Positions 16,156 to 25,281 of a stretch of 64,000 bases of DNA are shown piece after piece; the first letter of the stretch is position 1; each line of letters opens with the position of its first letter. Under the pieces are notes generated by a model. That model did not search any database. It had not been told where the DNA came from and was given only the letters and a program-made list of their open reading frames with translations. The stretch is from Neisseria mucosa (lineage in GTDB: Bacteria > Pseudomonadota > Gammaproteobacteria > Burkholderiales > Neisseriaceae), in the NCBI RefSeq assembly GCF_003044445.1, contig NZ_POWX01000003.1:62001-126000 (forward strand), read 5' to 3'. The translations under genes were made by a program, and so were the position numbers.

Positions 16156-17703
16156 TCATTTGCCCTTATCGTTAATCAAACCGTTTTTCTGCAAATAATC
16201 CCGCGCTACGTCCGCCGGTTTTTCTCCGCCTACTTTCACGCGGTAGTTCATTTCAGTCATTTCGGCTTCGCTGATTTTGCCTGCCAGCTTGTTCAATGCG
16301 TTCACGATGTCGGGATGCTGTTCGGCAAACTCGGTTTTCATCAGTGGTGCGCCTTGGTAGGAAGGGAAAAGGGCGATGTCGTCTGAAAGGACGGCGAGGC
16401 GATATTGTTTGAGGTCACTGTCGGTGGAATAGGCTTCAACGAGGTCGATTTTGCCGTTTAGCAGGGCGGTGTAGCGCAGGGCGGGTTCGAGCGTCGAGAG
16501 GTGGCTAAACTGTATGTCGTGTTGTTGCAGACCTTTGTAGCCGTCGGCGCGGTCGGTAAATTCAAGGGTAAAGCCGGCGCGGATTTGGTTTTGCACGCGT
16601 TTGAGGTCGGAGATTTTGTGCAGGTTGTGCGCGACGGCATAGTCTTGGCTGACGGCGAGGGCGTAGGTGTTTTGGTATGCCATCGGCGGTAAAAAGGTCA
16701 GCCGGTGTTGTCGGGCGAGCAGTTCTTTGGCGGTTTGGTAGGTCTGTTCGGGCGAAAGACGGCGGTTCTGCTGTTCGGCGGGGACTTTGACCAGACTTTC
16801 CAGGACGGTACCGGTAAATTCGGGGTAGATGTCGATTTCGCCGCTGTTTAAAGCGTTGAACAGAAATGAAGTTTTGCCGAAATTGGGTTTGAGCGCCACC
16901 AGCGCGCGTGGATTATTTTCTTCAATCAACTGTTTGTACATATTGATGAGGATATCGGGTTCGCTGCCGAGCTTGCCTGCGATGGTGATTTTTTGTGCGG
17001 ATGGGTTCGTTTGAAAAATCGGTGCCAAGCCGATGGCGATAAGGATGGCAAGCAGGGCGGCGGTAATCGGCATTTTGTGTTTGGACTTTTGCAGTATGCC
17101 GATGCCGCCGCTGACCAGTACGGCAAGCAGGGCGGACAGCAACGCGCCGACAAACGTCATCGCCATGTTGTTGCGGTCAATGCCGAGCAAAATCAGGTTG
17201 CCCAAGCCGCCCGCGCCGATAAGCGCGGCGAGTGTTGCCGTGCCGATAATCAATACGGACGCGGTTCGGATACCGGAAATCATGGCGGGCAGCGCCATCG
17301 GCAATTCAATACGCCACAACGCCTGCCATCGGGACAAGCCGAACGCGGTGTGCGCTTCTTTAATGGCAGGATCGATTTGGCTCAAACCGAGATAGGTGTT
17401 CTGAAAAATCGGCAACAGGGCGTAGAGCGTCAGCGCAATCAAAACTGGCGGCGAACCGATGCCGACAAAGGGAATCAGCAGACCGAGCAGCGCAAGGGAG
17501 GGGATGGTTTGCAGGATATTGGTTACCTGTAAAACACCTTCCGCCCAACGTCGTTTGTCCGCCAGCCATACAGCCAGCGGTACGGCAAGCGCGACGGCGC
17601 AAAGCAGGGCAATCAGGGAAAGGCGGAGGTGTTCAAGCGTCGCCTGCCACAGTTCGGCAGGTGGGACGGGAAGGAAATCGGGCATAAGGTGCAAATCAAA
17701 CAA
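16156..17703 (-). CDS. Osmoprotectant ABC transporter, fused permease and substrate-binding protein
   Basis: 515 residues. Residues about 25-210 form an ABC permease with five or six membrane helices and the EAA loop 'EAHTAFGLSRWQALWRIELP'. Another membrane helix (about 212-228) leads into a binding-protein domain of the OpuAC/glycine-betaine type (ITIAGKLGSEPDILINMYKQ, 'GEIDIYPEFTGTVLESLV', 'LSDDIALFPSYQGAPLMK'), which would lie in the periplasm. Fused permease-receptor proteins of this sort import choline, betaine or related quaternary amines. The matching ATPase is plausibly the gene starting at 126, now 16 kb away. The gene is boxed by DUS hairpins at both ends. Confidence 0.9.
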   Translation of the reverse strand: MFDLHLMPDFLPVPPAELWQATLEHLRLSLIALLCAVALAVPLAVWLADKRRWAEGVLQVTNILQTIPSLALLGLLIPFVGIGSPPVLIALTLYALLPIFQNTYLGLSQIDPAIKEAHTAFGLSRWQALWRIELPMALPAMISGIRTASVLIIGTATLAALIGAGGLGNLILLGIDRNNMAMTFVGALLSALLAVLVSGGIGILQKSKHKMPITAALLAILIAIGLAPIFQTNPSAQKITIAGKLGSEPDILINMYKQLIEENNPRALVALKPNFGKTSFLFNALNSGEIDIYPEFTGTVLESLVKVPAEQQNRRLSPEQTYQTAKELLARQHRLTFLPPMAYQNTYALAVSQDYAVAHNLHKISDLKRVQNQIRAGFTLEFTDRADGYKGLQQHDIQFSHLSTLEPALRYTALLNGKIDLVEAYSTDSDLKQYRLAVLSDDIALFPSYQGAPLMKTEFAEQHPDIVNALNKLAGKISEAEMTEMNYRVKVGGEKPADVARDYLQKNGLINDKGK

Positions 17704-17725
17704 AAAAGAACTTCACTACAGCAAA

Positions 17726-17754
17726 AGGTCGTCTGAAACATTTTCAGACGACCT
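17726..17754. terminator. DUS-pair hairpin between transporter and metal-binding genes
   Basis: AGGTCGTCTGAA (17726-17737) and TTCAGACGACCT (17743-17754) form a tight stem with a 5-base loop, directly after the leftward metal-binding gene. Confidence 0.75.
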
Positions 17755-17761
17755 CGGAGGA

Positions 17762-17971
17762 TTATAAGACAGCGTCAAAGCCCCCATCTTCCACCGCTTC
17801 AATCAACGCGGCAGGATTGGTTTTCGCAGGGTCGAATTCAATGAACGCATTTTTGTTTTCCAAGCTGACTTCGGCTTTGGCAACGCCTTCCGTGTTTTCC
17901 AAAATACGGGTAACACTTTTCACGCAGCCGCCGCAGGTCATACCGCCGATATTGAGGGTAAGGGTTTCCAT
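17762..17971 (-). CDS. Heavy-metal-associated (HMA) domain protein, copper-chaperone-like
   Basis: 69 residues forming a single HMA fold. The metal-binding loop GGMTCGGCVKSV gives Cys13 and Cys16, followed by 'VSLENKNAFIEFDP' and 'ALIEAVEDGGFDA', all standard for CopZ/Atx1-type carriers that hand Cu(I) to a P-type ATPase. Length is the usual minimum for the family. No copper ATPase lies nearby, so its partner is elsewhere. A GGAAAT ribosome site precedes the ATG. Metal identity is inferred from the CxxC motif. Confidence 0.9.
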   Translation of the reverse strand: METLTLNIGGMTCGGCVKSVTRILENTEGVAKAEVSLENKNAFIEFDPAKTNPAALIEAVEDGGFDAVL

Positions 17972-18406
17972 AGGATTTCCTTTCTGTAAACGAATTGAGT
18001 CTAAAAGCCAATATAAAATGTGATGGATTAATAAAAATCAGGATGAGGCAGAGAAGCAAGCCATAGTTCAAATCCAATTAACTATAACCCTAAATGTAGG
18101 GGCAAAGTCAAGCAGATCGTCTGAAAACCTGTCATCGTTATATCTGCATCATTTGAGTGATCTCGGCATGTTTGATTTGTTCCATTGCTCACAAATAGTC
18201 AAATTGATATTGTTATTTATTATAAATGCTTTATTATATTCGGGTAATTATAACAAATAAAATAATAACATCATAAATTCCTAACTATCTCCTTTATCCG
18301 TCATTCAGACGACCTCATTCCACAGATTTTCGATTTTTCAACACTTCAAGCTATTTATATGGCTTGTTTGTTAAGGCTTTGCACGTTTCAAATTTGGAGA
18401 ATTGAT
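17972..18406. promoter_or_regulatory. AT-rich region upstream of the cas operon
   Basis: It separates the leftward metal-binding gene from the rightward cas operon and should hold divergent promoters. It is very AT-rich around 18200-18290 and has two inverse DUS (near 18115 and 18304). No confident -35/-10 pair could be fixed and no gene is seen. Confidence 0.4.
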
Positions 18407-20872
18407 GTGAATTTCGACTATATAGCCCACATCCGAAAATCGGACCAAAACCCACAATCTTTGCAGACTCACCTGACCGAAGCCGCCGCTATCGCAAAAT
18501 TATTGGCGGCTAAGTTAAATTTAGAACAAGCAGGCGAACTGCTTGGGTTGATGCACGATTTCGGCAAATATTCCCAAAAATTCCAAAACTACATTCGCAG
18601 AGTTAATAATATTGGGTTCAATTTTGATCAAGATGACGAAGATAGTTTTAAAGGAGGAGACCACTCCACCGCCGGTGCGCAATGGGTTTACCGCGAATTG
18701 AGAAAATTCGGTGCAGCACAGGGTATCGGCGAATTGTTCGGGCAGATGTTGGGCTTGTGTATTGCTTCGCACCACGGTGAAGGTTTGATTGACTGTTTGG
18801 ATGGAGAAGGTAATCCGAAATGGGTTGAGCGGTTTAATAAAACTGATGAACTGACGCATTTGGCGGAATGCGAGCAAAATGCCGATGAAGTCGTTCAACA
18901 GAAAGCACGTGAATTGGCAGGAGAAAACCTGATTCGTAGCCTGCTGAATGCAGTGAAACCAATTCTTTCCAATCAAACAACCAATAATAAAATCAAAGAA
19001 TTTTATCTCGGCTGTCTGACCCGTTTCCTATTCAGCTGCCTGATTGATGCCGACCGTATCAACAGCTCGGATTTTGAGCGAGAAGATCAAAAGGATGTCC
19101 GCCGTTTGACAGAAAAACCTGATTGGCAATCGGCGATTAATCAGTTGGAAACCAAATTAGCAGGTTTTGAAAACCGTTATCCTATCGATGAAATCCGCCG
19201 CAAAATTTCAGACAACTGTTTAAAAAGAGCGGTCGATTTTCAAGGTATTTATACGCTTACCGTGCCGACCGGTGGCGGTAAAACATTGGCTAGCTTGCGC
19301 TACGCCCTCCATCATGCACAAAAGCATAATCTTGAGCGCGTTATCTACATCATTCCCTATACTTCTATCATTGATCAAAATGCCCAAGCCGTGCGTGAGA
19401 TTCTTGGTGAAGATTGGGTACTGGAACATCATTCTAATCTAGAACCTGAAAAACAAAGCTGGCAGGACAAATTGTTGTCCGAAAACTGGGATAAGCCTAT
19501 TGTGTTTACCACGATGGTGCAGTTTCTAGATGCGTGGTTCGGCGGCGGTACGCGCGGCGCGCGCCATATCCACCCGATGACAAATAGCGTCTTGATTTTT
19601 GACGAAATCCAAACCCTGCCTGTGAAATGCGTGCATTTATTTTGCAACGTATTGAACTGGCTGACGACCTTTGGCAAAAGCACGGCGGTTTTGTGTACGG
19701 CGACGCAGCCTTTGCTCGGTGAATCGGGTTTGCGGAATTTCCCTGAAGGGAAAAGGGAAAGTATTGCCGCGCGCGGTTTGTTAAGGTTACCTGAAAACGC
19801 CGAAATCATGGGTAAACATCAGGATTTGGATAAATTATTTGATGAGTTATCCCGAGTAGAAATCCAATTTAACGAAAAAGTGGGAGGCTGGAATGTAGAA
19901 GAAGCAGGCACATTTTTGCTGGAACAGTTTCAGATGACCCCAAGCTGCCTGTTTATCGTTAATACCAAAAAATGGGCGCAAGAGCTTTATCAATATTGCA
20001 AGGCGCAGAACGTCCCGCCTGAAGCCTTATTCCATCTCAGCACTAATCAATGCGCGGCGCACCGCAAAGCGATTTTTGACACCATCAAAGCTCGTTTGGA
20101 AAACAAACAACCCGTTATCTGCATCAGCACCCAGTTGATTGAAGCCGGTGTGGATATTTCCATGGCTTGCGTAATTCGCGCTTTGGGTGGGCTGGACAGT
20201 ATTGCCCAAGCGGCGGGACGTTGTAACCGGCACGGTGAGAAGAAAGGTAAAGGACAGGTTTGGGTGTTGAATTTACAGGAACAGGATTTTACGCGAATAT
20301 TACCCGATATTCAGGCAGGTAAAACCCATGCCGAACGCGTGTTTCGCGATTTTGCCGGACAGGATATTTTGCAGCCAGAAGCGATGAAACGTTATTTTGA
20401 ATACTATTTTTACCAGCGCAGCGATGAAATGTCATATTCCGTCAAAAACAGCACAACGGATTCACTGCTAGATTGGCTGAGCGATAATAAAAACAATCCT
20501 GGCGGTAATATAAATAACCGCAGAACTGGAAAAATTCAATTGCTGATGCAATCCTTCAAAAGTGCGGGGCGTGTTTTCCAAGCCATAGACGCGCCGACCC
20601 ATGCCGTGATTGTGCCGTATGGCGAAGGTGCGGAACTCATTGCCAAACTCTGTGGCGAATGGAGTCCCCAAGAAATGCACCGCACTTTGCAAAAAGCCCA
20701 GCGTTACAGTGTGAACGTCTTCCCCAACGTTTGGGATAAATTGCAAAAAGAAAACGCCCTGCATGAAACCATTGAAGGTTCGGGCATTTATTATCTGAAA
20801 GAACGCCATTACAACGACGAATTCGGCCTGTCTTTAGATGAAACAAGCGACATGACTTTTTTGAATTATTAA
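18407..20872 (+). CDS. cas3: CRISPR-associated helicase-nuclease Cas3 (type I-C)
   Basis: 821 residues if translation begins at the GTG at 18407, which has a GGAGA site about 8 bases upstream; an in-frame ATG at 18359 adds 16 residues with no homology. The N-terminal HD nuclease shows LMHDFGKYS (His50, Asp51) and CIASHHGEG. The SF2 helicase shows VPTGGGKT, IFDEIQTLP (DEAH-type motif II), 'ISTQLIEAGVDIS' and QAAGRCNRHG. It is recruited by Cascade to unwind and degrade foreign DNA. It is first in the operon, 8 bases ahead of cas5c, and has every catalytic motif. Confidence 0.95.
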   Translation: MNFDYIAHIRKSDQNPQSLQTHLTEAAAIAKLLAAKLNLEQAGELLGLMHDFGKYSQKFQNYIRRVNNIGFNFDQDDEDSFKGGDHSTAGAQWVYRELRKFGAAQGIGELFGQMLGLCIASHHGEGLIDCLDGEGNPKWVERFNKTDELTHLAECEQNADEVVQQKARELAGENLIRSLLNAVKPILSNQTTNNKIKEFYLGCLTRFLFSCLIDADRINSSDFEREDQKDVRRLTEKPDWQSAINQLETKLAGFENRYPIDEIRRKISDNCLKRAVDFQGIYTLTVPTGGGKTLASLRYALHHAQKHNLERVIYIIPYTSIIDQNAQAVREILGEDWVLEHHSNLEPEKQSWQDKLLSENWDKPIVFTTMVQFLDAWFGGGTRGARHIHPMTNSVLIFDEIQTLPVKCVHLFCNVLNWLTTFGKSTAVLCTATQPLLGESGLRNFPEGKRESIAARGLLRLPENAEIMGKHQDLDKLFDELSRVEIQFNEKVGGWNVEEAGTFLLEQFQMTPSCLFIVNTKKWAQELYQYCKAQNVPPEALFHLSTNQCAAHRKAIFDTIKARLENKQPVICISTQLIEAGVDISMACVIRALGGLDSIAQAAGRCNRHGEKKGKGQVWVLNLQEQDFTRILPDIQAGKTHAERVFRDFAGQDILQPEAMKRYFEYYFYQRSDEMSYSVKNSTTDSLLDWLSDNKNNPGGNINNRRTGKIQLLMQSFKSAGRVFQAIDAPTHAVIVPYGEGAELIAKLCGEWSPQEMHRTLQKAQRYSVNVFPNVWDKLQKENALHETIEGSGIYYLKERHYNDEFGLSLDETSDMTFLNY

Positions 20873-20880
20873 GGAGCAAT

Positions 20881-21627
20881 ATGGACTATAAAAACCATAA
20901 AATCAGTTTCCGCGTCTGGGGACGGCAAGCCCTGTTTACCGACCCGGTTACCAAAATCGGTGGCGAAAAATTCAGCTACCAAGTGCCGACATACGAAGCC
21001 ATTAAAGGCATTGTCAAAAGCATTTACTGGAAGCCCACGTTGATTTGGCATATCGACCGCATCCGCGTGATGAAACCCATCCGCACCCAAAGCAAATCCA
21101 CCAAACCGCTGGACTGGAACGGCGGCAACACTTTGGCGATTTACACCTTTTTACAGGACGTGGAATACCAAGTGGAAGCCCATTTTGAATGGAATGAGCA
21201 TTGGGAAGAATTGGCAGGCGACCGTAATTTCGGCAAACATATTGCCATTGCCAGAAGAATGTTGGAACGCGGCGGACGGCAGGATGTTTTTCTCGGCACG
21301 CGCGATTGCCAAGGCTATGTTGAGCCTTGCGAGTTTGGCGGCCCAAGTCGAGATGGAAAAGCAGGCTTTTACGATGAAATCGACAATTTGGATTTTGGCC
21401 TGATGTTCCATAGTTTCGGCTATCCCGAAGAAACTGGAAAGCCCGAGTTGGTCAGCCGTTTTTGGATGGCGAATATGCAAAACGGTGTGATTGAGTTTCC
21501 AAGCATCGACGATACAGAAGGTCGTCTGAAAACCCGATTTATCCGCAAAATGCAGCCTGAAAAACCGTTCAAGCGCGGCGAAAACGTCAAGCCTGTGGAA
21601 GATGAAGCCAAGGAGCTGGAATTATGA
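20881..21627 (+). CDS. cas5c: Cas5c, crRNA-processing endonuclease and Cascade subunit
   Basis: 248 residues. In type I-C systems Cas5 replaces Cas6 and cuts the repeat RNA. The visible features are an N-terminal RAMP strand (ISFRVWGRQALF), the 'PTYEAIKGIVKSIYW' helix with a candidate Tyr49, and NFGKHIAIARRML with Lys119-His120, matching the Tyr-Lys-His site described for Bacillus Cas5c. GTRDCQGY and a Gly-rich FGGPSRDGKAGFY loop are also family features. It overlaps cas8c by ATGA. One exact DUS lies in its coding sequence near 21521. Confidence 0.95.
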   Translation: MDYKNHKISFRVWGRQALFTDPVTKIGGEKFSYQVPTYEAIKGIVKSIYWKPTLIWHIDRIRVMKPIRTQSKSTKPLDWNGGNTLAIYTFLQDVEYQVEAHFEWNEHWEELAGDRNFGKHIAIARRMLERGGRQDVFLGTRDCQGYVEPCEFGGPSRDGKAGFYDEIDNLDFGLMFHSFGYPEETGKPELVSRFWMANMQNGVIEFPSIDDTEGRLKTRFIRKMQPEKPFKRGENVKPVEDEAKELEL

Positions 21628-23702
21628 GCTGGATGCAGAAACTTTATTGGACGTATAACGAAATTGAAAAGAATACGAACTTATCGGATTTGGAAAAAGA
21701 AAAACTAGCACCATTGTGGCATAGCCCGCAAACTGCCCATATTCAAATTACTTTGGATGAAGACGGAAAGTTTCTTGGAGCTAGGGTTTTAACCGATAAA
21801 CCGATTATCATGTTGCCCGTAACGGAAAGCTCAGAGGGACGGACAAGCGGTTTGGCTTCCCATGCTTTGGCGGATAGCTTGCAATATATCGCAAAAGATT
21901 TGGGACTGATTTATCAAAAAGAAGTCATTACAGAAATCGAAGGGAAAAACGGTAAAAAGAAAAAAACAAAAAGCAAACATGAAGACTTGATTTTCAATTT
22001 GTATGCAGAACAGCTAGATAAATGGTGTGCAGCGATAGATAACAAAAAGGTATTGGCAATACAAAAATATGTTCACAAGGGAACGGTATTAGCTGATTTG
22101 ATAAAAGAAAAAGTCATTCCCGTAGATGATAACGGCGAGTTGCTGACAAATTGGATTGAAAGGGAAAACAAAGACAAGCAAAAACCTGAATTGTTTAATG
22201 TTTTAACTAAGGAGCAAGGGAAATTTGAAATCCGAAAAGCCCTTGTTGTTTGGTCAGTGCAAATACCCGGCGATTTTGTTCCTGAAACTTGGAAGGATAA
22301 GGAAGTCCAGAAAAGTTGGGAAAATTATTACCAGCAGACTTTAAAAAGCCAATTTTGCACAATAACAGGGAATGAACAGAAAATTCGTGAAAGTCATCCC
22401 GCAAAATTGCTTTATTCAGGCGACAAAGCAAAATTGATTTCTTCCAATGATAAGGAAGGATTTACCTACTTAGGTCGATTTGAAGAAGCTAACCAAGCAA
22501 CAACAATTTCGGCTGAAGTATCGCATAAGGCTCATGCCGCACTTAGGTGGTTGATCGATAGGCAAACTACTGCACGAAATAATGAACAAGTTACCGTCGC
22601 CTGGGCAATCAGCGGCAAACCTATTCCGTCGCCGATGAAAGACATTTCCGCCGAACTGAATTGGGCGAATATGGACAACTGGGACATAAGTGCGGTTGAA
22701 AATCCTGATGAAATCGTCGCCCAAAGGCCACCTGAAAACCCAGAACCGTCTCCCGATTGGTCGGTGAATATCGGGCGTGCTGCTGCACAAATTATCAAAA
22801 AGAAACTGCACGGCTATCAGGCAGAATTGAAAGCCCACGAACAAATCTCCCTGATTATGCTCGATTCTGCCACACCGGGGCGCATGGCATTGACTTATTA
22901 CCAAGAATTTCTGCCTGCCGACTATTTCGCCAATTTGGATGCATGGATTGATGATTTTTCCTGGTATCAGCGTTACAGCATTGAGCAACCGAATGCTAAA
23001 AAATCAGATAAAAAGAAAACCCTTTGGGCTTTCGTCCCGCCGTCGCCTTACAGCATTGCCGAAGCCGTGTACGGCAAATCCCTGTCCGACACGCTCAAAA
23101 AACAGCTTTACGCCCGACTTCTGCCTGTTATCGCAGGTGGAACATCCGTGCCGATTCCTGAAGATTTGGTGCGTCAAAGTTTTCAGGCAGCCTGTAATCC
23201 TAATGGCTGCGAAAACTGGGAATGGCAAAGAAACATCGGCGTCGCCTGCGCCCTATACAAAGGCTGGCGTGCTCGTCATCACGATTTATCACAACGGAGA
23301 ACTTACCCTATGAGTTTGGATACCCAAAACCGCTCGCGCGATTACTTATACGGCAGATTGCTTGCCGTTGCCGAAAACACCGAATCCTACGCCCTGTATT
23401 TGGCGGGCGAAAAACGCGCCACCACCGCCGAACGCTATATGCAGCGTTTTGCCGAACACCCGTTTGCCACATGGCGTAATATTGAGCTGGCATTGAAACC
23501 CTATCAAGAACGCCTGCGCAACAATGGCAAAGATACCGGCGCACAGGCAATCGGCGAGATTATGGAATTATTTGCCACCGATGATTTCACCTGTGATGAC
23601 AAATTAAGCGGCGAATTTCTCTTGGGCTACCATTGCCAAAAAATGGAAATCGCCCGCCGTATTGCCGAGTTTTCAGCCAACAAATCCAAAACTGACGAAT
23701 AA
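21624..23702 (+). CDS. cas8c: Cas8c (Csd1), large subunit of type I-C Cascade
   Basis: 692 residues, somewhat longer than the 570-620 common for Csd1. An AT-rich, Lys-rich middle (about residues 110-260, with KNGKKKKTKSKHE) accounts for the excess. Family features include 'LASHALADSLQYIAKDLGLIY' early, 'HAALRWLIDRQTTARNN', 'INIGRAAAQIIKK'-type text near 380 (VNIGRAAAQII), and a helical C-terminus. Cas8c recognises the PAM and recruits Cas3. The start overlaps the cas5c stop by 4 bases. The C-terminal 130 residues can also be made separately as Cas11c. Confidence 0.93.
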   Translation: MSWMQKLYWTYNEIEKNTNLSDLEKEKLAPLWHSPQTAHIQITLDEDGKFLGARVLTDKPIIMLPVTESSEGRTSGLASHALADSLQYIAKDLGLIYQKEVITEIEGKNGKKKKTKSKHEDLIFNLYAEQLDKWCAAIDNKKVLAIQKYVHKGTVLADLIKEKVIPVDDNGELLTNWIERENKDKQKPELFNVLTKEQGKFEIRKALVVWSVQIPGDFVPETWKDKEVQKSWENYYQQTLKSQFCTITGNEQKIRESHPAKLLYSGDKAKLISSNDKEGFTYLGRFEEANQATTISAEVSHKAHAALRWLIDRQTTARNNEQVTVAWAISGKPIPSPMKDISAELNWANMDNWDISAVENPDEIVAQRPPENPEPSPDWSVNIGRAAAQIIKKKLHGYQAELKAHEQISLIMLDSATPGRMALTYYQEFLPADYFANLDAWIDDFSWYQRYSIEQPNAKKSDKKKTLWAFVPPSPYSIAEAVYGKSLSDTLKKQLYARLLPVIAGGTSVPIPEDLVRQSFQAACNPNGCENWEWQRNIGVACALYKGWRARHHDLSQRRTYPMSLDTQNRSRDYLYGRLLAVAENTESYALYLAGEKRATTAERYMQRFAEHPFATWRNIELALKPYQERLRNNGKDTGAQAIGEIMELFATDDFTCDDKLSGEFLLGYHCQKMEIARRIAEFSANKSKTDE
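23310..23702 (+). CDS. cas11c: Cas11c small subunit from an internal start within cas8c
   Basis: An in-frame ATG at 23310 (MSLDTQNRSRDYLYGRLLAV) lies about 9 bases after a GGAGAA ribosome site, inside cas8c at codon 563. The product would be 130 residues and all-helical. Type I-C systems are known to make Cas11 from an internal start in cas8, at the same place and with a similar 'MxLDxxNxxxxYxxGRLxAV' opening. The internal start is seen; its use is inferred from other I-C systems. Confidence 0.7.
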   Translation: MSLDTQNRSRDYLYGRLLAVAENTESYALYLAGEKRATTAERYMQRFAEHPFATWRNIELALKPYQERLRNNGKDTGAQAIGEIMELFATDDFTCDDKLSGEFLLGYHCQKMEIARRIAEFSANKSKTDE

Positions 23703-23724
23703 CTCAACTTGAAGGAAAACCAAA

Positions 23725-24564
23725 ATGAGCTTAACCAAAAAAATCGACTTTGCCTTAATTCTGAAAGTTACCAACGCAAACCCTAACGGCGACCCCTTAA
23801 ACGGCAACCGCCCGCGTGCCGATTTCCAAGGTTTCGGCGAAATGACCGATGTGTGCCTGAAACGCAAAATCCGCGACCGCCTGCAAGACAGCGGCGAGAG
23901 CATCTTCGTACAATCGGACGAAAAGAAAACCGACGGCATGACCAGCCTGGCCAACCGTGCCAAAGATAAAGATGTCGGCTTGGGCGCGGATGCTTTTAAT
24001 GCCAAAAAAGCCAACAAAGACGACACCGCCAAAAAAGCCTGCGACAAATGGCTGGATGTGCGCAGTTTCGGACAAGTTTTCGCATTCAGCGGCGACGGTA
24101 GCAGCGGCATATCCATCGCCGTGCGCGGCCCCGTTACTATTCAATCCGCATTCAGCGTTGAGCCGATTAACATCACCAGCACACAGATCACCAAAAGCGT
24201 TAGCGGCGAAGGCGATGGCTCGAAAAAAAGCTCCGACACCATGGGCATGAAACACCGTGTCGATCAGGGCGTGTACGTTGCCTTTGGCGCAATGTCGCCG
24301 CAGCTTGCCGAGCGCACCGGCTTTTCAGACGACGATGCCGAAAAAATCAAAGCCGTACTCACCAAACTCTTTGAGGGTGACGCATCTTCTGCCCGCCCCG
24401 AAGGCAGTATGCAGGTGCTGAAACTCATCTGGTGGGAACACAACAGCAAAGCAGGGCAATATTCTTCCGCCAAAGTGCATGGCAGCCTGAAAGTGAATGC
24501 CGATGGCGGCTATGAACTGGAAAAACTTGATGGTTTAACTCCGCAGGAAATCGACGGCTTCTAA
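23725..24564 (+). CDS. cas7c: Cas7c (Csd2), crRNA-binding backbone of Cascade
   Basis: 279 residues. The N-terminal RAMP segment 'KIDFALILKVTNANPNGDPL' with GNRPRAD, followed by 'DVCLKRKIRDRLQ', is diagnostic of Csd2/Cas7c. 'AVRGPVTIQSAFSVEPI' and 'VDQGVYVAFGAMSP' match later family blocks. Several copies line the crRNA in the complex. A GAAGGAAAA site precedes the ATG, and the gene starts 22 bases after cas8c. GC content and codon choice are like housekeeping genes, unlike the RT gene downstream. Confidence 0.95.
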   Translation: MSLTKKIDFALILKVTNANPNGDPLNGNRPRADFQGFGEMTDVCLKRKIRDRLQDSGESIFVQSDEKKTDGMTSLANRAKDKDVGLGADAFNAKKANKDDTAKKACDKWLDVRSFGQVFAFSGDGSSGISIAVRGPVTIQSAFSVEPINITSTQITKSVSGEGDGSKKSSDTMGMKHRVDQGVYVAFGAMSPQLAERTGFSDDDAEKIKAVLTKLFEGDASSARPEGSMQVLKLIWWEHNSKAGQYSSAKVHGSLKVNADGGYELEKLDGLTPQEIDGF

Positions 24565-24620
24565 AAACATTCAAAAAAATGACCGCACTTTCAACTGAGA
24601 GCCAAGGGGAAAATCAGGAC

Positions 24621-25232
24621 ATGCGCCTGATTCCCCTTTCCGCCCTGCAACACTACGCCTTCTGCCCGCGTCAATGCGCATTGATTCATAACGAGCAGGC
24701 GTGGGCGGAGAACTATTTGACCGCGCAGGGCAAGGCGCTGCATGAGCGGGTAGATTCGGGCGAGCCGGAAACGCGCAAGGGTGTGCGTTTTGAGCGGACG
24801 GTGCATGTGTCGGCGGAGAAACTGGGCATCAGCGGCGTGTTGGATTTGGTGGAAGTGGAAACGAAAACAGGCCGTCTGAAACCTGTGGAATACAAACGCG
24901 GCAAACCCAAACCCGACCCGATGGACGAAATCCAGCTTTGCGCCCAAGGCTTGTGCCTAGAAGAAATGACAGGGCAAACCATCTCTGAGGGCGCGCTGTG
25001 GTATATGCAAACCCGCCACCGCGTCCCCGTCGTGTTTTCAGACGACCTGCGCGCCCAAACCCTCGCCACCATCACCGCCGTGCGCGAACTCTTAAATAGC
25101 GGACACACCCCGCCGCCCGACTACGGCAAACGCTGCAAGGCCTGCTCGCTGGTGGAGATTTGCCAGCCTGAGTTGCTGGGGAAACGGGATAGGAGTATGG
25201 GGTATGTGGCGGGGTTGTTTGGGGGAGATTAA
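24621..25232 (+). CDS. cas4: Cas4, adaptation exonuclease
   Basis: 203 residues from the ATG at 24621 (MRLIPLSALQHYAFCPRQC); an earlier in-frame ATG at 24579 has no ribosome site and adds a non-conserved leader. A 4Fe-4S cluster is indicated by the N-terminal FCPRQC and the C-terminal GKRCKACSLVEICQP cysteines. The RecB-family nuclease site is GVLDLVEVE...VEYKRGKPK. Cas4 trims prespacers and sets PAM choice and orientation with Cas1-Cas2. An AGGCCGTCTGAA copy and an AGGTCGTCTGAA copy both lie inside the gene. Confidence 0.93.
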   Translation: MRLIPLSALQHYAFCPRQCALIHNEQAWAENYLTAQGKALHERVDSGEPETRKGVRFERTVHVSAEKLGISGVLDLVEVETKTGRLKPVEYKRGKPKPDPMDEIQLCAQGLCLEEMTGQTISEGALWYMQTRHRVPVVFSDDLRAQTLATITAVRELLNSGHTPPPDYGKRCKACSLVEICQPELLGKRDRSMGYVAGLFGGD

Positions 25233-25281
25233 AAAACAAACAATAGATATGTAAATACTTTTATGATGGGATAAACAATAA

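Noticed and set aside
16993..17532. A 179-codon plus-strand frame opposite the transporter gene
   Set aside because: It is antisense to conserved permease motifs and has biased, low-complexity composition.
18359..18406. In-frame ATG 16 codons upstream of the cas3 GTG
   Set aside because: It has no ribosome site and the extra residues do not resemble the Cas3 N-terminus.
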